Below, piece after piece: positions 11,972 through 23,129 of a DNA stretch of 64,000 bases. The DNA comes from Isoetes taiwanensis. Lineage: Eukaryota > Streptophyta > Lycopodiopsida > Isoetales > Isoetaceae. The stretch lies in the NCBI GenBank assembly GCA_021234155.1, contig JAJEKV010000416.1:124001-188000 (forward strand). Reading direction: 5' to 3'. The notes beneath the pieces are model-generated. The model searched no databases and was not told the origin of the DNA. It worked only from the letters and a program-made list of their open reading frames with translations. Position 1 is the stretch's first letter. Each line of letters begins with the position of its first letter. The position numbers and the translations under genes are program-made.

Positions 11972-12447
11972 TTAAACCAAGCGCAATATGTTTTCCTTCA
12001 GGCCCCAGGCCACACTAGTCATTGGACCAACCTCATCGACACTTTTGCATGAGCTCTTCGATGGAACTGGTTGTAGCATTCGTAGGTTAAACAAGTGTTT
12101 CCCATTTAGCTGCACCACAACATTATTCTTGCTCCAATCGAGGAAGATTAAGATAATAGTCATCAAGAATTTCTGGCGCATCGAGTCCGGATTCGCAACT
12201 TGGGGGATATGGCGGAATGCTCTTTTACGTTTTTGGGCACCCAATGAGGCATTCTCGGAATAAAGGAAGTCTCGTTGAGATCCTTTCCGAGGAGAAGGAG
12301 GCTTGCCTCGCGATCTTCTTCCTCAGAAGTAACGGCAGTTTGAGCTGAGAGATTTCTTGGCGGCGGCGAGGTTTGGAGCCAAAAACGTCCACAAGAACAT
12401 ATCCTAGGGATATCTTTGGCTAAAAATATATGTAGGGATATACCCAC
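11972..12447 (-). CDS. Possible upstream exon region of the host gene
   Basis: Two overlapping minus-strand frames are open. The 12163-12447 frame reads AVTSEEEDREASLLLLGKDL, then PRMPHWVPKNVKEH. The 11972-12244 frame reads VVVQLNGKHLFNLRMLQPVP and CKSVDEVGPMTSVAWGLKEN. A frameshift or splice joining them is plausible, which would make this the 5' part of the unrecognised minus-strand gene. No family is recognised. Confidence 0.3.
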
Positions 12448-13081
12448 AAACCCACGAGGAATAAGGTGGAGGTTTGTCCCCTAGGGGCAACCCAAAAAAG
12501 AACGTCAAGAACATGAAAACAAAGTAGGAAAAGTGGGCCAAATAAAAGCTTGTGAAATTTTCTCCGGGCATAAAAAAATGCAATACACTCCATGTAGGAC
12601 TAGATGCACCAATAGGAATGATACAAATTTATTCTTGGTGAGTTTTTAGAATTGCGTTTACCTCCAGGAAGAAGGTGGAGGTAGATGTCAAGGAAGGGCA
12701 AGAAGGGGAAGGAGATGGAATGTGCTTGTTGTTGTTTAGCCCAGTGTGGGCTATTGGATTTAAATCATAAAATATGCGGTAACATGCTATTTTCATTACA
12801 TGGCATTTTTTCAATGGATCAATTAGATATATTGCCAATAAAAAGAGAGGCTTATGAAAAACAAAGAAGGTCGGCGCGAACCGGGTTAAAAGTGAGATTA
12901 AGGCCAAGGTAAAAAAGGCTTATGGGGTCAAGGGTTAAAAGCGAGTATTTTTAAGGCATTGTTTAAATCTTAACGCCGATCGAATGGGGTGTAAAGAGGC
13001 TAGCCATGCGGCAAGATGAGAAAAAAGGAATAAGTGATTGAGATTTACAATCATAAGGATGTCATAGTGTCGGGAATGTGA
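12448..13081. other. Non-coding, dispersed repeat then purine-rich DNA
   Basis: The first ~50 bases carry the small dispersed repeat also seen at ~6.9 kb (CCCTAGGGGCAACCCAAAAAA). From about 12.65 kb the sequence becomes the purine-rich type rich in AAGG, GGTCAA and GGCAAG that continues on both sides of the DNA transposon. No gene is seen. Confidence 0.4.
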
Positions 13082-13690
13082 AGCCATACCAAAATAGAAA
13101 AAGATCCACCATAAGTGCAAAAAAGCTCTTAATAGACGGCTAGAATGGATTTCGGGATAACTAGAATCATGCGTAACCCAAACACCATGCACAAAATTAG
13201 AGTGTGCTTGATATAACACCTTGTGTACAATAAAGTAAGACACTCCACATCTAGATAAAGAGAAGCATAAAAAGGAAAGATGATCCAATAGAAACCCATG
13301 TAAGGCCAAGGTAAAAATCTCAATGCGGTGCCAAATATGCATCATAAAGTCAAATAGCAAATATGCCAATGATATATAATGATCATACCGAAATAGAAAA
13401 AGATCCACTACAAGTTCCAAAAGCCCTCAATAGACAGCTAGAAATGGATTTCTCGAGATAACTAGAATCATGCAGAACCAGCACCATGCAAAAACCAGAG
13501 TGTGCCCAACATAACACCTTGTGTACAATGTTCAACGTAAGATACTCCCCGGTAAGACAAAGAGAAGCATAAAAAGGAAAGATGATCCAATAGAAACCCA
13601 TGTCGCAAAATCTCAAGGCGGTGCCAAACGCAATGTGCATCATACCCAGATAAAGCCAAATAGCAAATATGCCAATGATATATAATGATA
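13082..13690. repeat. Two tandem copies of a ~305-bp unit
   Basis: Units at about 13082-13385 and 13386-13690 align along their length. Both contain ACCAAAATAG/ACCGAAATAG plus AAAAAGATCCAC, AACTAGAATCATGC, AACACCTTGTGTACAAT, AAAAGGAAAGATGATCCAAT and GCCAATGATATATAATGAT. Small indels separate them. The window's first 300 bases look like a third, more diverged copy. ORFs on the minus strand merely repeat with the unit. Confidence 0.75.
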
Positions 13691-15303
13691 GCGCCGAAAA
13701 AATCTAGAATACTAAAGAACTTCAAGAACACGATGTCAACTATAATTTGCCAAATAAGACGTACTTGTGACAAAAAATGCAATGCAACACAGTTGTTAAA
13801 CAAGATGTGAATGAGGAACAAAAGAGAAATGATAGTGTTAATAAGGAAGATAATAGGACATTTGGAGCGAGGAAGGGATGCGGCAATATGAATGGCACTA
13901 TGAAGATGAAGAGGTGGAGGGAGAAGTGGCAGACATGTCAGTACAAATCAAGAGGAAGGTCACGGGAAAGGAGAGTGAAGTTAAATTTGGATCACATCAG
14001 GGATCAAGAAAAATGGGGCTTAAGTTTGAAGAAAAGTAGAATGGCTATGCACAAACAATTCATGGCAAATGTGAGGCCAAAGTCAAGGTGACGTGATGGC
14101 CAAGAGAAAAGAGGAAACGAAAATCAACAGTGGCAAGGTCAAAGAGGAGTGCCAAGAGGTTAGCCATAAGGTAGAATGATTACATAGAAGGACATATTGT
14201 TAGCAAAGCGAGGGCCGTACAACTGGTCTGCAATAAGAAAGCAAATGAGGGGATGTACATTCAAAGGAAATGAAAACACAATGGGTATACAATGTTACAT
14301 ATTGTGAGTAAAGCGATGCACGGAAAAAGAAGCCTACTGCGAATATGACGAAGGGGAGCTAACATAAACAAAAGATCACCCAAATCATAAAATTTGGTGC
14401 TATATAAGCAATAAACCTGTGCCGAGTCCGTAAAAAAAATGGAGAAACCACCTAACAACATAATATGGCACCCATGTTTAAGAACAAAGAATACAACTTC
14501 GCGAAGCTGCAATGTTACAGGATAAACGACAATCGCCAACATAATGACAATTTCAGAGCAATGTTTCCAAAGTCATGTTTCAAGCCCAAGCATAAATATG
14601 AAAAAAGAGGAATGCAAGCCAATGAACAAATGCAACAAGAAAATAACCACAGACAAGAGCCCAACTGCCAGAAAAAGTGTAAAACACGATCGCTTCAATA
14701 ACAACATGAATAATGCTACAATCCCCAAAACCGCATTAGAGCAGAATATGAAGAATGATCGAGTTAGCAAGGCAAAATAATGGAGGAAACCCCCATAACT
14801 GAAAAATCAAGGAAAGAAGATACAATATGAAAATACTACATGAAGTCTAAAACAACTAGGTGAATAGCCTTCAAAGGATAAATATGTTGCAAAGGAGCTC
14901 TCAACAGGACAAAGTGCAAAAAACATGGCAAAGAGAAGAAGGTCAAAGGTGGACTACAAGGTGCCAAATAGGACTTGGTTGCCCCTAGCAAAGAGGGTCA
15001 TAAGAGCTGAGCAATGGTTTGGAACAAGAATAGGAGAGCGAGGGTGGAAAGGACTGGTGCAAGTTAGGAGCAGAGAAATGTGTGTGGATGTGATAAACAA
15101 ATAATACCACATGCTTAAGACCATGAAACACAAACACAATAACGACGTGAAATGGCATATGAGACGAAAAAAGAAAGAGTGGAGGTGTGAGTTTTAAACA
15201 AATTGGAGACGAAAAAACGTAGATGGCTATAGCAGATGCACTGCTTCTCGTGAATAAGGTCAAGTCAATCGAATAGTTAAGAGGCCTATGTGCAAATGGA
15301 CAA
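13691..15303. repeat. Purine-rich repeat DNA
   Basis: Strongly A/G-rich on the plus strand with recurring short words (GGTCAAAG, GGCAAGG, AAGAGG) but no clean period. The same class of sequence lies right of the DNA transposon (23157-24187) and at 56358-57270. It is probably one dispersed repeat family that the transposon has split. Open frames here are short and compositional. Confidence 0.4.
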
Positions 15304-15330
15304 GGGGTGCAAAATCGGTACTGGGTAGCA
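15304..15330 (+). repeat. Left terminal inverted repeat
   Basis: Begins GGGGTGCAAAATCGGTA and pairs with the reverse complement of 23130-23156. It marks the left end of the transposon against purine-rich flank. Confidence 0.6.
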
Positions 15331-15876
15331 GAAATCACCGTCCGGACGCCGCTTACAAGTGCTTAAAATCGGTGTGTTTTAAACACGACGTGCGTGATTG
15401 AAGTATTGACATGTAGGTGCGCCGCCGATCAAATGACGGTGAGAATCATGAACATGTTTGGTGCCGAAACATGAATGCAGCCCCGCCATATTCCACGGAT
15501 GGCGGGCTAACCCATCTTGAATTCAAGCAAAAATGGAGGGACTAATTGTTTCCAAGAATTGCCCGAACAGAAATTCAACAATTTGCCCTCAACAATTCAG
15601 CAACACGTACAATAGGGATAGATGAAACCCAATTCCTCTCCCGTTCAATTCTGAAAGCCATTGATGCAAGGAAGGAAGAGAGAGGCAAGAGATTATATGC
15701 AAAGAAGGTAGCAATGAAGAAGAATTCCCCTTCTAAAGATTCGCCCTTCAAAGGCGAATAAGAAATTGAGACCGAGTGACCCCAGAATAAGAGAAATTTC
15801 AGGAGAAATTTATGAAGTATTCAACCAAATCAGTACAAATGTTGATGGCGGTGACAAAGGCGCATCATGATCTTCT

Positions 15877-18270
15877 TTGGAGGCAAAGGATTTACCAATT
15901 GCTTCTATAAAGAAATCTAAGCGGGTTACTATGGCCAGAGCAAATGGTGAAGAATTTGAAGGAAACAATGCAGAACATAAGTTTGAGAGGAATTATGACA
16001 TGCTTCGTGCAGGAAGTCCACCCGATAATGGCAGCAACAGGTACAAATGGTGTCAAGCCATTGAATCAGCGGTAGTGGCGGATTGCTTTCGGCATCCCGG
16101 AAAAACAATTTCAAATGCTTTTCAAAGAAGGGTGCAAGCTAACAAAGGGAAGGACCTTGGTCAATGTTCGGGAGGAGGGAAGCGGATGGATAGCATGTTA
16201 GATCACAATAGAGAAGGCTGTTATCAAGTTCGACCGAAAATAAATAAGAGTTTCTCCATACAAGAAAGGCGTGAGGAAGTATGTATCGAGAGGGGAATAA
16301 AGATGGAACATCCAATTCACCTTCTTGAAGTCAGACCAAGAAAGTATTCATCCTATATTGTAGTGTTCATTATATGTAGCATTTATTTGGCATTCACACG
16401 ATTTCCCTGCTTGATTTGCAATTCTACCTCAGGGTTTAGAGATGAGAATCCTCATATCAAAATTGCATTGCAGACTTTTTTGAGAGGTTGAAACCTAGTT
16501 TTGTAAGGAGGATCGCGTGAGAGGCATACATCTGTTGCATTTACCACTTGAAATTTGAATACATCATGCAAGGATTGAACAGCCGAGAAAATCGGGTGGA
16601 GTTCATGACAATTGCAAGCCCATTGCGGAGATTTGTGGCCACGGCCCGGGAATGTGCAGCCAAGGAGCATACAATCAAGTGTACCAGTGATTTATGGAGA
16701 CAAGTGGTCTGCAGCAAAGGTGATGATGAGGAGTGGTTTGATCATAACTGCTTGATGTTGGCGTGTAAAAAATGTGGGTTGGATAGAATTAGAAAATGTC
16801 CACGAGGGAAATGGATGGTAACGGGTTCAAGATTACTAGTTAATTGGAAGACATTTGAAAAGCAAACGTGGACGGGAATGGAGAATTGAGGATCCAAGAA
16901 AGGCTTTGAGGTACAAAACTGTCTTGAGATTAGTACTGAATGACGAAGTCCCAAAAAAGAATTTCAAGAGGAAGTGAAGAAGGTAATATCAGATTTTGTT
17001 CCACACAATTACATAGCACATTGGCAGGCCAATCAGTTTAAACAGTGTGTGTCATCATTTCCAGAAGATACAATTGTATCTGTTATTGACTTTGCAGAAA
17101 ATTACAGCATCAAGATCCAGAATGAGCCCCAGTCAATGCACTGGCATACAGACCAAGTTTCTATACTTGTTCACATAACATATAGGCATGACAAAAGTGC
17201 GATATTCACGTTCTGTGTGCGGTGAAGAAGACTGGGCCCAAAGAAGAGAAAAAAACGAAGGTTGGAGCAGTCGAGGAATAGACTCAACAACGGTAGGAAG
17301 ATCATAAAAGAGACTCACTTTTACATTTCTGATGATAAAGTGCATGACTCATTATTTGTGGAACACTGCCTACAGAAGCATGTTGCATGGCTTAAGGAAC
17401 AGGAAATAGAGTATGAGAAGCATTGGTTTTGGAGTGATGGCTGCTCATCACAATTCAAGTCCGGGGAAAACCTTTTTTTTTTCTTAGGCGTGTACTTCAC
17501 AATCAATGACAAAGGAAATAGTGTGGAACTACTTTGCACTGCTGCTCATGGTAAAGGTGAACATGATGGTGCAGTCTTTGTTATCAAAAGGCGCTAAGTA
17601 AGGAACAACTCAAACCCAATGGTGTGCAAGCGAGGCATGCTAAAGATATTGTAAAATTTACGTGTACATATTTCAGCCCGATCTACCGGTCGATGAAACA
17701 GGATGAGATCAAAAGATATTTTTGGGAAATTGAACACTGTGTTGTGGCAAACATGGAAGAATATGAAATTGAAACACTCAAAGGCACAAAGAAGATTCAT
17801 TGTATCGACACTGTCGTGGGGACTAGACCAAACAGGCTTGCTCATAGATGCACCGCTTCGTTTTGCATGGATCATAATTGGAACTCCCCGCATCAATACG
17901 GTGTAGATTTGGAAAGTGGGAGGTATGTGACTTAAAACCGGAGTTGAGAAGAAAAAGGAGACTCTTGAACAAGCCAATGAATGGATCAATAATTTGGTAG
18001 AGGTAGGTGACAATTTTTGCATTGAATCTTTGAGGTAGACAATTCAGGAGGGTGTGGACTTCTACATCCTCAAGTGCCGTGAACCCAAATGCACACTTGA
18101 AGATTCATACAAAGATGGATGGGGGCAAAATTTGGAGTGCATGAGGTTATCTTAAGTGGATTGTATTATCAATTCATGGGTAATTTCAAGTATATGTTGC
18201 TCACTAAACAACCCGAAGCCTCAGGGTGCACTGACCATGTGGTAAGATATCCTAAAATTGATATGGAAAA
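15877..18270 (+). pseudogene. DDE-type transposase-like pseudogene (animal-like family)
   Basis: The segments, in order, are: a basic N-terminal part (15877-16491); a cysteine region (16548-16889) with CLMLACKKCG and a WKTFEKQ word; the catalytic-like core (16974-17597) with DFAENYS (Asp codon 17088), FWSDGCSSQFKS (Asp 17436) and HGKGEHDGA (Asp 17565); then a basic/acidic C-terminal part to about 18270 with CREPKCTLEDS. The three acidic residues are spaced about 116 and 43 codons apart, compatible with an RNase H-fold DDE/D enzyme. I recall the pattern DFAENY...SDGCxxQYK...HGKGxxDG from uncharacterised repetitive proteins of cnidarians, molluscs and fish. No superfamily name is certain. It is broken by frameshifts before 16974 and near 17590 and by a stop at 17223. 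Confidence 0.65.
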
Positions 18271-18826
18271 ATAGAAGGTACTGGACATATCACAATTTCA
18301 CAGAGACCCATGAAAAATTATGGCGGATCTCCCAATAACAATGTAATTCTTTGACACTTAACCAAATTGATGGCATTCTTTTCAAGTGATTTGTTGTTCC
18401 AGCACCTAAGCACGTAAGCACACATTTGTATATATATTAATAATAGTGAGGATGCACAAGGGTGGTGTGCATGGACACGTACTTTAAATGAAGATTGAAT
18501 TGTTGTTTAAGAATGTACATTTGTGACATTGGAATAACATTCAATTATTTATTTTGATACCATCACTATCCCAACATTCTTGGCAAAATTATATTGTAAA
18601 GGCATTTCCTCGATGTGACATGTGTCAATTCCAATGGTCGTACGAATTATTTAAGCCCGGTTCTAATTAATTGTTACACGGGCGTGTGAGGTTTTTCAGT
18701 ATCTTGCCGCCTAAGCATAGGATTTAAGCACTAGGCCCTAATCATAGGATTTCCAGCTCTTCTTACGCCCTCACGCTACCGCCTTAAGCCGGCAGAATCC
18801 GTTTCAATTCGCCACGCCCATTTTAT
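18271..18826. other. Untranslated spacer inside the transposon
   Basis: AT-rich region following the transposase remains, becoming GC-richer from 18.65 kb. No ORF or repeat stands out. It may contain introns or a damaged exon leading to the acidic ORF. Confidence 0.3.
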
Positions 18827-19235
18827 TTGCAATGGCCTCATGATGTGGAAACCAAGCACGAGTATGTGCTTAAACAAGTGCCAGAAGATGCTGGATGTCG
18901 CCCGCAAAGGGGCCTACTTCTTGAGCCGGTTCAGCCGACATTCAAGAACGCATACGGGAAGATCGAGGAGGAAGAAGAAGGTATTATCTTGTTTTGCATT
19001 TTTTTTTTTGTTTTGTTTTTCTAACATTCTTGTTTCTGAAGTGGAGCAGGAAGTGGGGCAGAAGTGGAAGAAGAAGAAGAAGAGGGAAGAAGAGGAAGTG
19101 GAAGAAGAAGAGGAATCTGAAGAAGAAGAAGAAGACAATTCTGAGGAAGACAATTCTGAGGAGGAAGAGGAAGATGGAGAGGAAGAGGAAGAGGCGGATG
19201 AAGAAGAAGAAAAAGTTGCTTTGAGTCAAGTATGA
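18827..19235 (+). CDS. Acidic low-complexity ORF, possibly a transposon exon pair
   Basis: An open segment at 18840-18980 is followed by a T-rich stretch with intron features (GTATTATC, then TTCTAAC and TTTCTGAAG) and then a long Glu-rich run (19040-19235) with EEEEESEEEEEDNSEEDNS. Acidic tails of this sort bind histones or other basic partners in many nuclear proteins, but composition alone proves nothing. It lies downstream of the transposase on the same strand and may be its last exons or a separate gene of the element. Confidence 0.3.
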
Positions 19236-19309
19236 AGAGCTTCCCCCACTAAGAGGCAGAGGAGGCAGGAATTGGAGGAGAATGTGTGGAGTGAGCCAGA
19301 AAGCCCTTG

Positions 19310-19425
19310 AAGACACCCCAAGACACCCCCTTGAAGACACCCCCGTTCAAAGACACCCCTGTTCAAATACACCCCAAGACCACCCCCCGATCAAAGACAC
19401 CCCCTCAATCGAAGACACCTGAAGG
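19310..19425 (+). repeat. Degenerate GACACCCC minisatellite
   Basis: About eight imperfect repeats of AAGACACCCC or CAAAGACACCCC, spaced 10-16 bp, directly after the acidic ORF. In frame they would encode Lys/Asp-Thr-Pro repeats. Shortly after comes an AT-rich segment with GTAGAAAAATTTTGTTAATA that is also found at the end of a Gypsy cassette (35.9 kb). Confidence 0.6.
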
Positions 19426-19616
19426 CCTTTTTGTAGAAAAATTTTGTTAATATACAAAAAATTTTGTCTCTCACAACTTTCTCTATACTGTCTCATCTAC
19501 TTCTTTTCAGCATCACATTTTGTTTTTTCTATTGAGTAAAGAATGAATTCATTTGATGTTCTTACTTCTATTATCCATGCATGTGGCAAAACATTGAATT
19601 CTTGTACAGTCCATAT

Positions 19617-20020
19617 TCTGCTTGAATGTAACAGTGCTCTGGCTCAAACACGAAGCACTTTAATTAGTTTCAGCAGTGCTTGTGAGTAAGCACTGGAATG
19701 CAAGAGCACACATGCAATAAACAGCTATCTGTAAACAGTTATATAGCATAACAGTAAGCACTGCAAACAGTACAGAACATATATGTTTTCATCTATGAAA
19801 TGTTATTTTTGTCTATCTATCAAATTTATGAAGTTAATTCACAATGGCGGTCCATTCGGATTACGCTTGAGTGTAACAGTGCTCTAGCTCTTTCATTAGT
19901 TTCAAACACTAAGCACTTTAATCACTTTCAGCAGTGCAAGTGAGTAAGCTTTGGAACACTGAGCACTTATGCAATAAACGGCTACCTTTAAACAGCTTTA
20001 TATGGCTTAGCAATAAGACC
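19617..20020 (+). repeat. Diverged ~150-bp duplication
   Basis: 19617-19760 and 19866-20016 share TGTAACAGTGCTCT, AAGCACTTTAAT, TTTCAGCAGTGC, GTGAGTAAGC, GCAATAAAC and AAACAG in the same order. They are two copies of a unit, about 248 bp apart. No function is visible. They lie between the convergent gene remains of the transposon. Confidence 0.6.
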
Positions 20021-20599
20021 CGCACCTTACCGCATGACGATAAGCACATGATGACATTAAGCAACTACATAAAAGTATCTGTCACTGCAAGACAATAAGC
20101 AGTATCTGCCATTAAGACTCAAACCATAGCACTTGCAGGCAATTTTTTTTTTAAGCACTTGATAAGTTTTAAGCATCCCTTTCAGTCAGCATTGAAGTAT
20201 ATAGAAACAATATAGCAAAAACTTATAGACAAGTCTGCATTGAACTACATAAACAATATAGCAATAACATTCTTAAATTAAGATAAAGATGGTACATGAA
20301 AAGTGTAGGATTCCTTGGCCTAAATAAATGACAAACAGACCAATAATCATGGAGAATGACAAGCCGTCATCACCATAAACCTTCTCAATTCCTTCTTCAC
20401 AAACCAGAATCAGAATCAATTTGTTTTCCGAAAGTCTTTCCAAGCATAGCTTCATAATCTTTCTATCCTGTCTTAGGCCAAGGCTTGTATCTATGTGTAT
20501 TCTTCACCGATTGACTTCATTTCTTCCTCAGGGGTCTTGGCTGCGGTATTTCTTCTATCTTTGGGGTGAGTACTTGGAAGCACTTCATCATGGACATCC

Positions 20600-21080
20600 A
20601 TCTTGAATGCGGTGCCGTAGAATTTCGAGTGGACCTGCTAAGGTAAGACTTGTACAATGAATCATCAAGAAGCAAAGTCTTACCAAAGGAATCTTGGGTA
20701 TGACTCATATATTTTCCCAAGTGGCTTCATCATGACTGACAGCCGGGTTTGTTAGGGTGGTGAAAAACTGGTGCGCACACATTTTTTCTGCCCCCATACA
20801 AATTCAAATCGTCCCTCAAATCTGGACATAGTACTTGCGGCACATCTTCCACATTGAGAGTTGCATTGATGACCATATACCAACACGACATACGTAACAA
20901 AGTCTTCAAGAAGAACACCGCCCGGTCCGAATATCACTTTCTTTACGCTAGTGTATGTCATTGTCAATCCCCGCCAAAGCGTATGTGTTCATTTGCACCA
21001 AATGTTTTTACCAACACACCATTTAAATCCAAGACAATGAGTTTATCTTTGGTACGGCAAATCAATATTTAGTATGCGTT
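20600..21080 (-). pseudogene. FCP1/NIF-like HAD phosphatase domain, decayed
   Basis: The minus strand reads KDKLIVLDLNGVLV at 21010-21050, motif I of the FCP1/NIF branch of HAD phosphatases in the plant variant (DLNG instead of DxDG). It is followed by LLEDFVTY, NVEDV and PDLRDDL and then TLLLDDSLYKSYL at about 20641-20678, the motif with two Asp near the end of the domain. The order matches the family. Intact relatives remove phosphate from Ser/Thr, classically on the RNA polymerase II tail, though the missing second Asp of motif I may mean no catalysis. A stop after GGD and several frameshifts make it a pseudogene. It sits inside the DNA transposon, on the strand opposite its transposase. 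Confidence 0.55.
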
Positions 21081-22049
21081 GGAACATCACGAATACCTAC
21101 ACAACAGGAATTACTACATGAATAAATAGATGAAGATGAAAATGAAAAATGGGTTGAATGTGGAAACCTTTTACGTATCAACAGCCAGGATTCTCGACCT
21201 AATCTAACAGTAATGAACTGGTAATCCCTACAATTGAATGCAACAAAAGAAAATCAATAATATTCAATGTTTTAATCAACATTAAGTTGTGGACTTGCCC
21301 AACAATGCCCATACCCCCTTTCCGGGGTTATTAATGGCGTAAATCACTTGTTGAAGATCGGGCTCACCAACCTTGAGGGCCTCGACGCATTTTCTTGAGA
21401 ACACACCGATATTTGTGGTGTCATGATTGAGGGCTTTCCCGCATCTTTTGCATAGCTACTTCTTGTTCTCTTTCTTGCTTTCGAACAACTACTTTGCTAT
21501 CCTCCAAAATTTTACCCCTCTTTGTTCTTTCCGCCCTTTCCTTTGCGCAAATATTCAGCCAAGTTGCCCTCATCAGATGGAATTACTCCCTCAACTTCCT
21601 TAGGTGCTTCATTAGCAGTGTACAATCCGGTTTATTTCTTTTCCACAACGGTGTTGTGTTTCTGACTTCTTCTATAGCTTCTTGGGCGACTTCTTGGGTG
21701 GTGGTGGTTGCAACATTTTGCAATCAAATCGGTCACAATTGATAGGTACTCTATAGGACTTTTGCGGGTGTTGTGCATCTTCAAATGGCACCATTGTCCT
21801 TCTTTGAACCCTCAATGGTGAGACCTCAATTGCGGGGACGGATTAACACATCCTTTTTGGTGTACTATTTGAAGCACCCGCAACATGGCCAAAACCTAGC
21901 TCGTCAAATACACCCTCGGCACCTTTCGGGGCAACCATGAATACATTGTCCTCCTCTCAACAATGAACAACAAGCTATATGATACTCATGTTGGCAATTC
22001 GATTGCTAAACTTAACTCAGAAGCTTTAGTGAATTCCGGACCACATGCT
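21081..22049 (-). other. Remains linking coiled-coil and HAD parts
   Basis: One minus-strand frame stays open for about 70 codons (about 21195-21455) and begins CKRCGKAL, a possible half zinc knuckle, followed by NIGVFSRKCVEALKVGEPDL. Other frames give only short pieces. It is probably part of the same decayed minus-strand gene as its neighbours, but the joins cannot be placed. Confidence 0.3.
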
Positions 22050-23010
22050 TAACATGTATAAAATGAATCTTCCACTAGCAACTTATCTCGTATAATAGTA
22101 GAGATGCTAAATGTTGCAGAGTATCCATTTTCAGCTTCCACAAATTGTTTATGTAGAAATGCAGAGTCTCGTTCTTCTTCGAGAACTTTTAACTCCTCCT
22201 CAAGTTTGAGTTTACGTTTGACCACGCTCATTAACGGATGTAGGGTTCATTGCTTTTTGTACCTTGTTCCGTGCCAAGTTTCCATCTGGACGATCCGCTC
22301 CAAATCTTTAATTACGCCTCCAACTCACATGTTGGATTAAGCTTGAACTCCTCCTGCTTTGTAGCCAAATCATTTGTGGCCTGTCTTAAAAACTTGTTTT
22401 CAGCCTCTTCCAACATCATTTTTCGTAATTCGGAGGCCTTCTCATTGCCTTTCAGCTCACTTCCTACTACTTCAGATTCTTTGTGATAAGTAAAACTGAT
22501 TTTCCAATCTCTGTCTTTGCATTCTCTAAGGTTTTTATGTTTTCATCACATGCATCGACCTCATTTGATCCATTTTGCCACCTTTGGCTTTGCCTTCATT
22601 TCAGCTTTTCCTAACATGTGCTACAACATCGCCTCTGTTTTTACTTGTCTATTGTTGTGGTATCTTTGACATTGCACGACAAAATGCACCCTTTACTTTG
22701 TGTTCCTCAGGTGCAAGTATTGATCTAGTGCAATTTTCAAACATAAAAGCAAGGGCCGGTTGCTTTCTTACTTCTTTGTTGTGACAATTCTTGTAGATTT
22801 TTTCAGAGTGTTTCCAACTTCTCTTGAAGATGCTCCTTTACCTGAAGTGCCATTTTATCTTTCCCTTGTTCAACTTCTTTGTCCAAACGAATCCCAATCT
22901 CGATCCAGTGACATTATTTTCCAACCAAGCTTCTTCCTCGTGGGGCTTCACCCCGAATTGCCTGAACCTCTCGATGGTGTGAAAATCATCGCGCTCCATG
23001 CCTCCATCGT
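22050..23010 (-). pseudogene. Coiled-coil protein gene remains
   Basis: The likely start is MERDDFHTIERFRQFGVK at about 23010, 146 bp inside the right transposon end. Downstream segments in shifting frames are rich in Glu, Lys and Leu with heptad spacing: VKEHLQEKLETL, then ELRKMMLEEAENKFLRQA, then VVKRKLKLEEELKVLEEE. Together they indicate a long coiled coil. It probably formed the N-terminal part of a gene whose C-terminus is the FCP1-like domain. Several stops and frameshifts are present. Partner and function are unknown. Confidence 0.45.
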
Positions 23011-23129
23011 CAGCGATTGAAACACCGATCCGAGTTTTCGCCCGTGGGAAAAGGAGGGAGAAGGGCGTGCGGGCTTCGACGTCCAGCGAAGTTTCAGCAC
23101 TTAAAGTGCTTAAACGCTTCGCCAAAAGT

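Noticed and set aside
12935-13821. Large minus-strand ORFs (161, 117, 86 codons)
   Set aside because: They repeat with the ~305-bp unit and have no motif; a consequence of A-rich repeats lacking stop codons on one strand.
15929-17539. Minus-strand ORFs opposite the transposase
   Set aside because: Shadows of the plus-strand coding sequence; only the plus strand shows the ordered motifs.
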